Source of the DNA: Parazoarcus communis
Lineage (GTDB): Bacteria > Pseudomonadota > Gammaproteobacteria > Burkholderiales > Rhodocyclaceae
Length of the DNA: 64,000 nt
NCBI RefSeq assembly: GCF_003111665.1
Contig: NZ_CP022188.1
Span: 4,774,001 to 4,838,000, forward strand
Reading direction: 5' to 3'
Below the pieces are notes generated by a model, which ran no database searches, was not told where the DNA came from, and was given only the letters and a program-made list of their open reading frames with translations. A program made the position numbers and the translations under genes. Numbering within the stretch: the stretch's first letter is position 1; every line of letters begins with the position of its first letter. Below, in pieces: positions 10,500-21,646 of this stretch.

Positions 10500-11195
10500 G
10501 TGCATACGTCAAACCAGTCACCGACCCAGTTGCCCTTCTCGGAAAAGTACGACCTCCGCCACGCAGCGGCCTACTTCGAGAAGCATCAGGACGGCCTTGC
10601 ACGCCGCCTTTCGCACAATCGTGACATCCAGGTCGCCCGTCAGGCCCTGCACCTCGCAGGCGATCCGACCCTGGTGCTGGATCTGCCCTGCGGTGCCGGA
10701 CGATTCTGGCCACTGCTGGCGGAACAGCCAAACCGGGTGATTCTTGCCGCAGACAACTCGCCGGACATGCTCACTATCGCAACTCAGTCTCAGGCACCGG
10801 AGATCGTCAAGCGGGTAAAGACTTTCCAGACCTCGGCATTCGACATCGATCTCCCGGATCGCGCTGTGGACAGCATCTTCTGCATGCGCCTGATGCACCA
10901 CATCGGCGAAGCCGAGCACCGTCTGGAGATGCTGAGAGAGTTCCATCGTGTCACCCGCGACACCGTCATTCTGTCCCTGTGGGTGGACGGCAACTACAAG
11001 GCATGGAAGCGCGCACGGCTCGAGCACAAGCGCGATCGCAGGGAAGAGCGCGGCCCCCAGAACCGTTTCGTGATCCCGGCAAAACAGATCGAAAGCGAGT
11101 TTCGCAGTAACGGTTTCGAGATTCTTGGCCACTACGACTTTCTGCCGCTGTATGCTATGTGGCGGACCTATGTACTGCGCAGGATCGATAGATGA
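10500..11195 (+). CDS. Class I SAM-dependent methyltransferase
   Basis: The 231-residue protein carries the Rossmann SAM motif LVLDLPCGAGRFWPLLAE near residues 58-75, the acidic second-strand segment ILAADNSPDML and the fourth-strand motif FCMRLMHHI. The GTG at 10500 is used; no ATG gives the full fold. The gene overlaps the kinase gene at 11192 by 4 nt. The substrate is unknown. A paralogue with the same LDLPCG signature lies at 11957, on the other side of the kinase gene, so both may act on one envelope product. Confidence 0.82.
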   Translation: MHTSNQSPTQLPFSEKYDLRHAAAYFEKHQDGLARRLSHNRDIQVARQALHLAGDPTLVLDLPCGAGRFWPLLAEQPNRVILAADNSPDMLTIATQSQAPEIVKRVKTFQTSAFDIDLPDRAVDSIFCMRLMHHIGEAEHRLEMLREFHRVTRDTVILSLWVDGNYKAWKRARLEHKRDRREERGPQNRFVIPAKQIESEFRSNGFEILGHYDFLPLYAMWRTYVLRRIDR

Positions 11196-11872
11196 ACAGA
11201 CTCGCACCCTCACTGTCTGCCACAACCGGAAAGCAGGACGACTTCGAGCACTGGTGGACACTGCCGGGCGAATGGGTGGAAACACCCAATGAAAGGCGTG
11301 ACGGCTGGAGCGGCGTGATTCGCGCCCTCACCGATCACACCCTGTGTTACGTCAAGCGCCAGCGCAACCACCTGTGCCGCACGCTGAGCCACCCGCTGGG
11401 CTGGCCGACGGCGAGCAGGGAAGCGCACTTTCTCGACGCGGTGCGCAACCTCGGCTTGAGAGTGCCGGAAACGGTTTACCACGGGGTGCGCAAGTATTCA
11501 CGCGGAACCGAAGCCGTTCTCGCCACCCGTGCGCTTGATGGTTTTACCGCGCTGTCCGAGCACACAGGATTGAGCGAAGCGCAACGCGAGACGCTGGCAA
11601 CCGAGCTCGGCCGCGTGCTCGGCGTGCTTCATCGCGCGCGCCTTCAGCACGGCTGCCTCTATGACAAGCACGTCATGGTCCGCTGGCAGGGCGAGCAACC
11701 CGACGTGGCCCTGCTCGACCTGGAGAAAATGCGCCGCCGCTTCAGTGCGGATGCCGCGGCAAAGCGCGACCTTGACCAGTTGCAACGCCACCAGTCAATT
11801 CTGACCCCTGCTCAGTGGGAAATGATGCTTGCGTCGCATCGGCAGGCCCTGGTCGAAAACACCGGCATTTGA
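11192..11872 (+). CDS. InaA/WaaP-like lipopolysaccharide kinase family protein
   Basis: The 226-residue protein shows a kinase-like fold of the InaA/Kdo-kinase group. It has a nucleotide-binding lysine region (LCYVKRQRNHLCR), GRVLGVLHRARLQHGCLYDKHVM as the catalytic loop with the LQHGCLYDKH motif, and VALLDLEKMRRR as the metal-binding aspartate segment. Relatives phosphorylate sugars of the LPS core. It is coupled to the methyltransferase at 10500 by an ATGA overlap. Assignment to the family is firm; substrate is inferred. Confidence 0.78.
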   Translation: MNRLAPSLSATTGKQDDFEHWWTLPGEWVETPNERRDGWSGVIRALTDHTLCYVKRQRNHLCRTLSHPLGWPTASREAHFLDAVRNLGLRVPETVYHGVRKYSRGTEAVLATRALDGFTALSEHTGLSEAQRETLATELGRVLGVLHRARLQHGCLYDKHVMVRWQGEQPDVALLDLEKMRRRFSADAAAKRDLDQLQRHQSILTPAQWEMMLASHRQALVENTGI

Positions 11873-11922
11873 GCTTTTCTTCACAGCGGCGACACACTTC
11901 GCTGACGATCGCCAGCTCAGAC

Positions 11923-11948
11923 TCCCTGACACCTTCACCACTCAGGGA
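11923..11948 (+). promoter_or_regulatory. Hairpin covering the ribosome site of the second methyltransferase gene
   Basis: TCCCTGA (11923-11929) pairs perfectly with TCAGGGA (11942-11948). The right arm includes AGGGA, the likely ribosome site for the ATG at 11957. This repeats the arrangement at 10468-10492 with a different sequence. Confidence 0.4.
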
Positions 11949-11956
11949 ACAGCACC

Positions 11957-12604
11957 ATGCACAGCCTCACCGCCGGTTACCGCGGACGCTTCAAGTACGA
12001 CAGCCGCACCGCGACTGCTTACCAGCAGGTGGATCCGGACAAGCATCAGGCTGAAATGCGCCTGGTGGACAAGGCCCTGTCGATGGTGCCGCCCGCCCAC
12101 CGCGTGCTGGATCTGCCTTGCGGTGGCGGCCGCCTGAGCCTTCATGTGAGCCAGCGTGGCTACCAGGTCACCGCGGCGGACCTGTCGGATGCCATGATCG
12201 CCATCGCGGGCAGCACGCTGCACGCACACGGCCTGACGCAAGATGTCGACAAGCAGGACATCGAGCACACCACCTACGCCGACCGGGCCTTCGACACGGT
12301 GTTCTCCTTCCGCCTCTTCCATCACTTCCCCAACGCCGACATTCGCCAGCGTGCGGTCAGCGAGCTGTGCCGGATTTCGGGCAGGTATGTGGCGATGTCC
12401 TATTTCAGCCCGTACTCAGTTACTTCAATCAAGCGCCGGATCCGCGTGCTTCGTGGCGGACGCGCCTCGGAGAAACATGCGACCTCGCTGCGTGAGGTAG
12501 AAACCTACTTTGCACGCGCAGGCTTCCGTCTGGTAAAGGACTTCGCCCGCAGCCCCTTCATTCACACCCTGCATCTCGCGCTGTTCGAGCGTATCGAAGC
12601 CTGA
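11957..12604 (+). CDS. Class I SAM-dependent methyltransferase
   Basis: This 215-residue protein has the SAM-binding motif RVLDLPCGGGRLSLHV near residue 48, VTAADLSDAMIAIA as motif II and VFSFRLFHHFPN as motif IV. The C-terminal half resembles the methyltransferase at 10500 (arginine-rich segment, then FARAGFRLVKDF). It ends the yejM-like/two-component/kinase operon. Substrate unknown. Confidence 0.8.
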   Translation: MHSLTAGYRGRFKYDSRTATAYQQVDPDKHQAEMRLVDKALSMVPPAHRVLDLPCGGGRLSLHVSQRGYQVTAADLSDAMIAIAGSTLHAHGLTQDVDKQDIEHTTYADRAFDTVFSFRLFHHFPNADIRQRAVSELCRISGRYVAMSYFSPYSVTSIKRRIRVLRGGRASEKHATSLREVETYFARAGFRLVKDFARSPFIHTLHLALFERIEA

Positions 12605-12610
12605 ACCGCT

Positions 12611-12644
12611 TGCGCCCCGTGCGGAAATCGCGACCCGGGGCGCA
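12611..12644. terminator. Hairpin between convergent operons
   Basis: TGCGCCCCG (12611-12619) pairs with CGGGGCGCA (12636-12644). No T-run follows on either strand, so termination would be weak or factor-assisted, but it lies exactly between two converging transcripts. Confidence 0.45.
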
Positions 12645-12648
12645 ATAC

Positions 12649-14016
12649 TCATCCGGCTGGCAGGCTCAGGACCGCGCGCAGCCCGCCACCGGGCGATGCT
12701 TCGAGCACAACGGCCCCACCGTACAGCCGGGCGAGATCATCCACGATACCCAGGCCGAGACCGGATCCCGGCACCAGTTCGTCGGTGCGCACCCCACGCT
12801 CGAATACGGCCTGCCTCGCCTCCGGCGCCAGGCCGGGACCATCGTCATCGATACTCACGACAAGCCCCTGCCCGATTACCGACACCTTGACGTCAACCCG
12901 TGAAGCGGCCCACTTGCAGGCGTTATCGAGCAGGTTGCCGAGCATTTCCTGCAGATCCTGCTCCTCTCCGCGGAACACCGCGTCGCCCGCCGCACCGCGC
13001 CACTCGACCGACAGCGCCTGATCCGGATGCAGGCGCCGCATGACCCTGAGCAGCGCCTCGAGCGCCGGTCGCAAGGGGGTGCGCACCCCTGGCACTTGCA
13101 CCGCCGCAGCGGCGCGCGCGCGGGCGAGGTGGTAATCCACCTGACGACGTGCGGCACCGACCTGTTCAGCGACGAGGCGTGCAAGGGCGCTGTCCTCCGC
13201 TGCGGCCGCATTGGCAAGGATGGCCAGCGGGGTCTTGACCGCATGCGCCAGGTTTCCCGCCTGGGTGCGCGCCCGCATGACGACCTCGGCGTCGCGCCCC
13301 AGCACCGCATTGAATTCGTCGACCAGCGGATGGACCTCATCCGGAAAGCGCCCCTCCAGCGCGCGGGCACGACCGTCCCGCACGTCGGCGAGAGCGCTGC
13401 GCAAACGGCGCAACGGAGCCAGGCCTGCCCACACCTGAATGAAGACCGCGGCGGCCAGGCCGGCGGCAAGAATGCACAAAGCCAGCACGAGCAAGCCGAC
13501 GAATTCGCGCACGGGGCCTTCCATCGTCTGCTCATCCACCGCCACGATGAGGCGCAAGGGCAGATCCGGGTGATCGGCCGGCCTGACCACGCGCTCCATC
13601 ATGACCAGCATGGCGCCACCCGGACCGCCGATAAGGTGTCTGTGCAGTTGCCCGTCATCAAGGTGGTCAGCCGGCACGGTCAGCACCGTGTCCCACAGCG
13701 AGCGCGAGCGCAGCAGTCCGACACCGTTAGCGCCTTCGCCATCGACCTGCCAGTAGAGTCCCGAGTACGGCTTCTGCAGGCGCGGATCGCTCAACGCAGA
13801 CAGGAGTTTGGGACGCAGCTCATCCCCAACCTCCACATTGGCCGTGAGCTGGTCGAGCTGTACCCGCAACTCTGCATGCACACGGGCGGCGACATGCTCC
13901 CGGAAAAGGTCGGCGAGAAAGAAACCCGACAGCGTAAGCGCTGCGAGAATCCATACGAGACTGCCGGCAAGGAGCCGAAACCGGAGCGAGCCGACACGCG
14001 ACAGCACCGATCTCAT
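12649..14016 (-). CDS. Sensor histidine kinase (PhoQ-like H-box)
   Basis: The 455-residue kinase has membrane helices near residues 13-35 and 172-196, a periplasmic sensor of about 130 residues, a HAMP linker, phospho-acceptor His258 in LAHAVKTPLAILAN (the HxxKTPL form seen in PhoQ-like kinases), NLLDNACKWA, DDDGPGL and GSGLGLGIVDDLA. The start at 14016 overlaps the regulator stop by 4 nt. It belongs to a PepSY-regulator-kinase operon divergent from the shp/dhc genes. Confidence 0.92.
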   Translation of the reverse strand: MRSVLSRVGSLRFRLLAGSLVWILAALTLSGFFLADLFREHVAARVHAELRVQLDQLTANVEVGDELRPKLLSALSDPRLQKPYSGLYWQVDGEGANGVGLLRSRSLWDTVLTVPADHLDDGQLHRHLIGGPGGAMLVMMERVVRPADHPDLPLRLIVAVDEQTMEGPVREFVGLLVLALCILAAGLAAAVFIQVWAGLAPLRRLRSALADVRDGRARALEGRFPDEVHPLVDEFNAVLGRDAEVVMRARTQAGNLAHAVKTPLAILANAAAAEDSALARLVAEQVGAARRQVDYHLARARAAAAVQVPGVRTPLRPALEALLRVMRRLHPDQALSVEWRGAAGDAVFRGEEQDLQEMLGNLLDNACKWAASRVDVKVSVIGQGLVVSIDDDGPGLAPEARQAVFERGVRTDELVPGSGLGLGIVDDLARLYGGAVVLEASPGGGLRAVLSLPAG

Positions 14017-14675
14017 TCTGGCGTCACGAGCCGATAGCCCAGTCCGCGAACCGTCTCGATCAGGCCCGCCGGCAACTTCTTCCGCAGCCGCCCGATGAAC
14101 ACTTCGATGGTGTTGGAGTCGCGGTCGTAGTCCTGCGCATAGATGTGTTCGTTCAGGTCGGTGCGCGACACGACCTCGCCCTGGTGATGCATCAGATAGG
14201 CAAGCACCCTGAACTCGTGGCTCGTCAGACTCACCGGCTGACCATTCAGACTGACCCTGCCAGCACGCGTGTCGAGTACGATCGGACCGCACACAAGGCT
14301 TGCACTCGCATGCCCGCCCGCGCGCCGAATCAGCGCCCGCACCCGGGCGAGCAGCTCTTCCATGTGAAATGGTTTGGTCAGGTAATCGTCAGCACCCGCA
14401 TCGATGCCTGCCACCTTCTCGTGCCAGCCGTCACGTGCGGTCAGGATCAGCACCGGCACGGTCATCTTGTCAGCGCGCCATTTTCCCAGCACCGTGAGCC
14501 CGTCCATACGCGGCAAGCCGAGATCGAGCACGACCGCATCGAAGGTTTCCACGGCCCCCAGATAGTGCCCATCCTCACCGTTGTCAGCGGTGACAACCGC
14601 ATAGCCCGCCGCATCGAGCGCCTGCTTCAGCTGCCGGGCGAGCGTCGGCTCGTCTTCCACCACAAGAATACGCAT
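14013..14675 (-). CDS. OmpR-family response regulator (PhoP-like)
   Basis: A 220-residue regulator with Asp51 in AVVLDLGLPRMDG, DDYLTKPFHMEELLAR and a winged helix ending IETVRGLGYRLVTPE. Its ATG overlaps the stop of the upstream PepSY gene by one base (TGATG). The four 11-bp-spaced half-sites upstream of that gene (15132-15170) are its most likely binding sites. Confidence 0.93.
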   Translation of the reverse strand: MRILVVEDEPTLARQLKQALDAAGYAVVTADNGEDGHYLGAVETFDAVVLDLGLPRMDGLTVLGKWRADKMTVPVLILTARDGWHEKVAGIDAGADDYLTKPFHMEELLARVRALIRRAGGHASASLVCGPIVLDTRAGRVSLNGQPVSLTSHEFRVLAYLMHHQGEVVSRTDLNEHIYAQDYDRDSNTIEVFIGRLRKKLPAGLIETVRGLGYRLVTPE

Positions 14676-15037
14676 CAGCGTCGTCCTTCCATACGTCGCT
14701 CGTCGTCGGTCCTGCGACCGGTCACAGACAGCACGCGACCGTCTCTCGCATCGACGAGCAACTTGGCCATGCTGCCGTCGGCACGCAGAAGCTTCAGCTC
14801 GTACAGCCAGCGTCCGTCGTCCCGCTCAAGCTCGATCTCGATGATCTGGCCGGGATGCGACTGTTCCACACTGTCGATGATGTCGCGCAGCGGCATCACC
14901 TCTCCGGCCTCCAGCGCGCGCCGCGCGCGGTCGTGGTCATGCGCGTCGGAAGCCAGCGCAGGCGCGCCGCCGGAAGCCGGCAAAAGTGCACCGGCTACGA
15001 GCAGGATGGCGACAAGGCGTGCAGCAAAGGATCTCAT
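14675..15037 (-). CDS. Periplasmic PepSY-domain protein
   Basis: The 120-residue protein has a signal peptide of about 29 residues and one PepSY domain (MPLRDIIDSVEQSHPGQIIE, then YELKLLRADGSMAKLLVDARDG). PepSY proteins often travel with PhoPQ-type systems and cytochrome b genes and may modulate sensor or protease activity. It is the promoter-proximal gene of the two-component operon and has a second family member at 1588. Confidence 0.85.
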   Translation of the reverse strand: MRSFAARLVAILLVAGALLPASGGAPALASDAHDHDRARRALEAGEVMPLRDIIDSVEQSHPGQIIEIELERDDGRWLYELKLLRADGSMAKLLVDARDGRVLSVTGRRTDDERRMEGRR

Positions 15038-15131
15038 TGCGAAGGTCTCCTTTCAGGGCAAGGCTCGAATGATACCGACCGAGCAGGCGACTGCCCGGAG
15101 GGAAGCTCGCTCACTTATAGCCGCGACCGCC

Positions 15132-15170
15132 TGAACCCTCCATGAACGGGGGCTTCAGCATGCGTTCAGC
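15132..15170. promoter_or_regulatory. Four regulator half-sites at 11-bp spacing
   Basis: TGAAC occurs at 15132 and 15143, and TTCAGC at 15154 and 15165, so four half-sites sit exactly one helical turn apart. The first pair points the opposite way to the second (TGAAC is the complement of GTTCA). The array lies between the PepSY/two-component operon and the shp operon and could control both. Confidence 0.55.
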
Positions 15171-15223
15171 CAGCCAAGCCCACCATGACGCCATCTTCCT
15201 TGTCACGCTCATCGGGAGCAAAC

Positions 15224-15640
15224 ATGTCAGGCCATCGTTTCATCTCTGCCCTTCTTCTTGCACTCGCCCTTCCCGCACTTGCCGTGGCAGGCCCGCGCGA
15301 TGAACTTCTCAGCCGCTACAAGGCCGAGGCGCGCACTGCCGATGCCAGTTTCAGCGGGTTTTCCGCTGCGCGTGGCGAGGCGCTCTATCGCGACCGCCAT
15401 GCCGGCGGCAAACCGGACACCCCTGCGTGCACATCGTGCCATGCCAAGGACCCACGCACGCCCGGCCAGACCCCGACCGGAAAGGCCATCGACCCTGTCG
15501 CGTTATCGGCCAGTCCGGATCGGTATACCGACCCGGCAAAGGTGGAGAAATGGTTCAGGCGCAATTGCAACGAAGTCCTCGGCCGCCAATGCACCCCGCT
15601 CGAAAAGGGTGACTGGCTCACCTGGATGATCAGCCAATAA
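15224..15640 (+). CDS. SHP-like monoheme cytochrome c (DUF1924)
   Basis: The 138-residue precursor has a signal peptide (about residues 1-22) and one c-type heme site, CTSCH at 69-73. The C-terminal FRRNCNEVLGRQCTP (Asn114, Cys115, Cys123) matches the sphaeroides heme protein SHP, in which an asparagine is the sixth heme ligand and two cysteines form a disulfide. SHP-type proteins can bind O2 and NO. The ATG at 15224 has GGGAG 5 nt before it. It forms an operon with the diheme cytochrome and the reductase. Confidence 0.85.
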   Translation: MSGHRFISALLLALALPALAVAGPRDELLSRYKAEARTADASFSGFSAARGEALYRDRHAGGKPDTPACTSCHAKDPRTPGQTPTGKAIDPVALSASPDRYTDPAKVEKWFRRNCNEVLGRQCTPLEKGDWLTWMISQ

Positions 15641-15656
15641 TCTGCAGGAGACCACC

Positions 15657-16151
15657 ATGAACGTCCCCGTCCGCCCCCTCGTATCCGCCTCACTCATTCT
15701 TGCCGTCAGCGCTTTCGTCCTCGCGGGTGCGGTTGCCGACGGCGGGCATTACTTCCCGCCGGTCGCAGACAAGACCACTGCGGACGAATGCGGCAGCTGC
15801 CATCTCGCTTTCCCGCCCTCCATGCTGCCTGCAGCATCGTGGCGCAAGATGATGGGACAACTCGACCAGCATTTCGGCGACGATGCAAGCATCGACGCCG
15901 CAAGCGTCGACATCATCACCCGCTATCTGACCTCCAACGCGGGCGACAGCAGCGGGCTGCGCTTCAGCGGCAAACTGCTGCGCGACCTCCCCCCCGGCGC
16001 TGCCCCGCTGCGCATCACCGATCTCCCACGCTGGAAGCGCGAGCACCGCAAGATCCGCGCGGCCGAGTGGGCCGACCCGAAGGTGAAATCGAAAGCCAAC
16101 TGCGCCGCCTGCCACGAGGGCGCTACCCAAGGCTACTTTGATGACGACTGA
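15657..16151 (+). CDS. Diheme cytochrome c (DHC family)
   Basis: The 164-residue precursor has an N-terminal signal sequence and two c-heme sites: CGSCH at 45-49 and CAACH at 149-153. The segment LAFPPSMLPAASWRKMMGQL is typical of the DHC family, the physiological electron donor to SHP. It starts 16 nt after the SHP gene and precedes the membrane reductase, the standard shp-dhc-cytb arrangement. Confidence 0.88.
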   Translation: MNVPVRPLVSASLILAVSAFVLAGAVADGGHYFPPVADKTTADECGSCHLAFPPSMLPAASWRKMMGQLDQHFGDDASIDAASVDIITRYLTSNAGDSSGLRFSGKLLRDLPPGAAPLRITDLPRWKREHRKIRAAEWADPKVKSKANCAACHEGATQGYFDDD

Positions 16152-16192
16152 TCGCCTCCGGTCGTGACGTTTCATTCTCCAGGACAATACCC

Positions 16193-17515
16193 ATGAAACG
16201 CGTTCTGCTCCCCTTCCTCTGCGCCGTCACACTCGCCTGGTTTGGCGCCTTGCTCGTCGAAACGGCGCCAGCCGGTACCGCGCTGCCCTGGGCGTTCCGG
16301 CAGCAGGCGCTTTATCTCACGGGCCTGTGGTCCTTCACGCTGATGTCGCTGATCATGGTGCTGGCAACACGGCCCACCTGGCTTGAAGCGCCACTGGGCG
16401 GCATGGACCGCATCTATCGCATCCATAAATGGGCAGGCATCCTCGCCGTGCTCTTCGCCGCCGCGCACTGGCTGATCGAGATGGCGGACGACGTGATCAA
16501 GGCCCTCTTCGGCCGCGAAGGCCGCATACCAGGGAACCACGACGGCGGCTTTGTCGCCTTGATGCAGGATGTCGGCGAGGATCTTGGCGAATGGGCAATC
16601 TATGCCTTGCTGGCCATGCTGCTCATCACCCTGTGGCGCAAATTCCCCTACCATCTCTGGCGCTATCTGCATCATGTGATGCCTGTGCTCTACCTGATGC
16701 TGGCAATCCATGTCGCCTTTCTTGCACCCACGGTGTGGTGGTCGCAACCGGTCGGGTGGATGCTCGCAGTGCTCATCACGGTGGGCGTTGCGGCAAGCGT
16801 GGTGTCGCTGACAGGGCGCATCGGCAGACGCCGCCGCGTCGCCGGTACGATCGAGTCGGTGCATGCCACGGCCGATGGCATCTGCGAACTCGACTGTCTG
16901 CTGGACCCGCAATGGAAAGGTCATCGCGCCGGACAGTTTGCATTCGTGACCTTCGATGCCATCGAAGGCGCCCACCCCTTCACCATCGCCAGCGCCGACC
17001 GTGGCGATCATCATGTCCATTTCAAGATCAAGGCGCTGGGCGACTACACCCGTGGTCTGGAGCGAAAGCTGCGAGCCGGACAGCCGGTTCAGGTCGAAGG
17101 CCCTTACGGCCGCTTCGACTTCCGCCGCGCGTCACGCAAGGCAGCGCAGATCTGGATTGCCGGTGGCATTGGCGTCACGCCTTTCATCGCCTGGCTCGAA
17201 TCGCTGCAGGACGCGCCCGGCAGTGCGCCCGAGGTCGATCTCTACTACAGCACCCGGTGCCGCGACGACGATCCCTTCGTCAGCCGCCTGGAATCGCTGT
17301 GCGCGGGCCTCGCGTCGGTCAGGCTGCATGTCGTCAGCACCGACCGCGACCCGGTGCTGAACGCCGAGTTGCTGCAGCGGCAGCACGGCTCGGCAAAGCG
17401 CACCGAGCTCTGGTTCTGCGGTCCGCGCGCATTCGGAGAAGCTCTGCGCACGGGCGTCATCCGCCTCGGGATGCGAGGCGTACGCTTTCACCAGGAAGCA
17501 TTCGAGATGCGGTAA
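16193..17515 (+). CDS. Membrane b-type cytochrome with flavin reductase domain (ferric reductase-like)
   Basis: The 440-residue protein has about six membrane helices with paired histidines (IHKWAGILAVLFAAAHWLIE and YLHHVMPVLYLMLAIHV) and a cytoplasmic FNR-like half. That half contains HPFTIAS (FAD binding), GPYGRF, GGIGVTPFIAWLES (nucleotide binding) and LWFCGP. It should carry electrons from NAD(P)H through FAD and heme b to periplasmic DHC and SHP. The family includes FRE/NOX-type ferric reductases, but the operon context favours DHC as acceptor. Confidence 0.85.
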   Translation: MKRVLLPFLCAVTLAWFGALLVETAPAGTALPWAFRQQALYLTGLWSFTLMSLIMVLATRPTWLEAPLGGMDRIYRIHKWAGILAVLFAAAHWLIEMADDVIKALFGREGRIPGNHDGGFVALMQDVGEDLGEWAIYALLAMLLITLWRKFPYHLWRYLHHVMPVLYLMLAIHVAFLAPTVWWSQPVGWMLAVLITVGVAASVVSLTGRIGRRRRVAGTIESVHATADGICELDCLLDPQWKGHRAGQFAFVTFDAIEGAHPFTIASADRGDHHVHFKIKALGDYTRGLERKLRAGQPVQVEGPYGRFDFRRASRKAAQIWIAGGIGVTPFIAWLESLQDAPGSAPEVDLYYSTRCRDDDPFVSRLESLCAGLASVRLHVVSTDRDPVLNAELLQRQHGSAKRTELWFCGPRAFGEALRTGVIRLGMRGVRFHQEAFEMR

Positions 17516-17581
17516 CGACGCCGAAACCGCATGGGCGAGCGTGATCGAAGGCGATGATCGCGGCCGTCCATGCGTTGCGAC

Positions 17582-17610
17582 TTGCCATGACGCAAATCGC
17601 TGCCTTATAG
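17582..17610 (+). promoter_or_regulatory. Promoter upstream of the leucine-rich leader ORF
   Basis: TTGCCA (17582-17587) and TTATAG (17605-17610) are separated by 17 bp, a good sigma-70 arrangement. The expected start of transcription is near 17617, only about 2 nt before the leader ATG at 17619. Confidence 0.6.
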
Positions 17611-17618
17611 TGCGGCAC

Positions 17619-17711
17619 ATGAAACCCGAACGCGACCGCCCCTCTCCGTCGCTTCGCCTCCTGCCGGCGGGTGTGCTGCTGCACGCCCGACTGCTGCGCC
17701 CCGCGCGCTGA
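17619..17711 (+). CDS. Putative leucine-rich leader peptide upstream of leuA
   Basis: A 30-codon ORF begins at 17619 and ends at TGA 17709-17711. Seven of its codons are leucine, in runs (SLRLLPAGVLLHARLLR). It ends 97 nt before leuA, the leucine pathway entry gene, as expected of a translational sensor of leucyl-tRNA. It would be nearly leaderless from the promoter at 17582-17610. The following 97 nt has a 6-bp stem (ACTGCC 17744-17749 with GGCAGT 17764-17769) but no T-run, so the attenuation mechanism is unclear. The candidate is based on composition and position only. Confidence 0.5.
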   Translation: MKPERDRPSPSLRLLPAGVLLHARLLRPAR

Positions 17712-17808
17712 ATACATTCCCCCCTCCCTTCGTGCCACACCCCACTGCCCGCGCACCCATGCAGGCAGTCGAGCCGTATACGCAATCAGACCTTAGCCGG
17801 AGCCGACC

Positions 17809-19344
<1,536 letters not shown>

Positions 19345-19375
19345 GCCAGGCCCGCGCCAGCTGCAGGTTCAGTCT

Positions 19376-21633
<2,258 letters not shown>

Positions 21634-21646
<13 letters not shown>

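Noticed and set aside
17712..17808. Classical attenuator terminator before leuA
   Set aside because: Stems can be drawn, but none is followed by a T-run, so only the leader ORF is reported.
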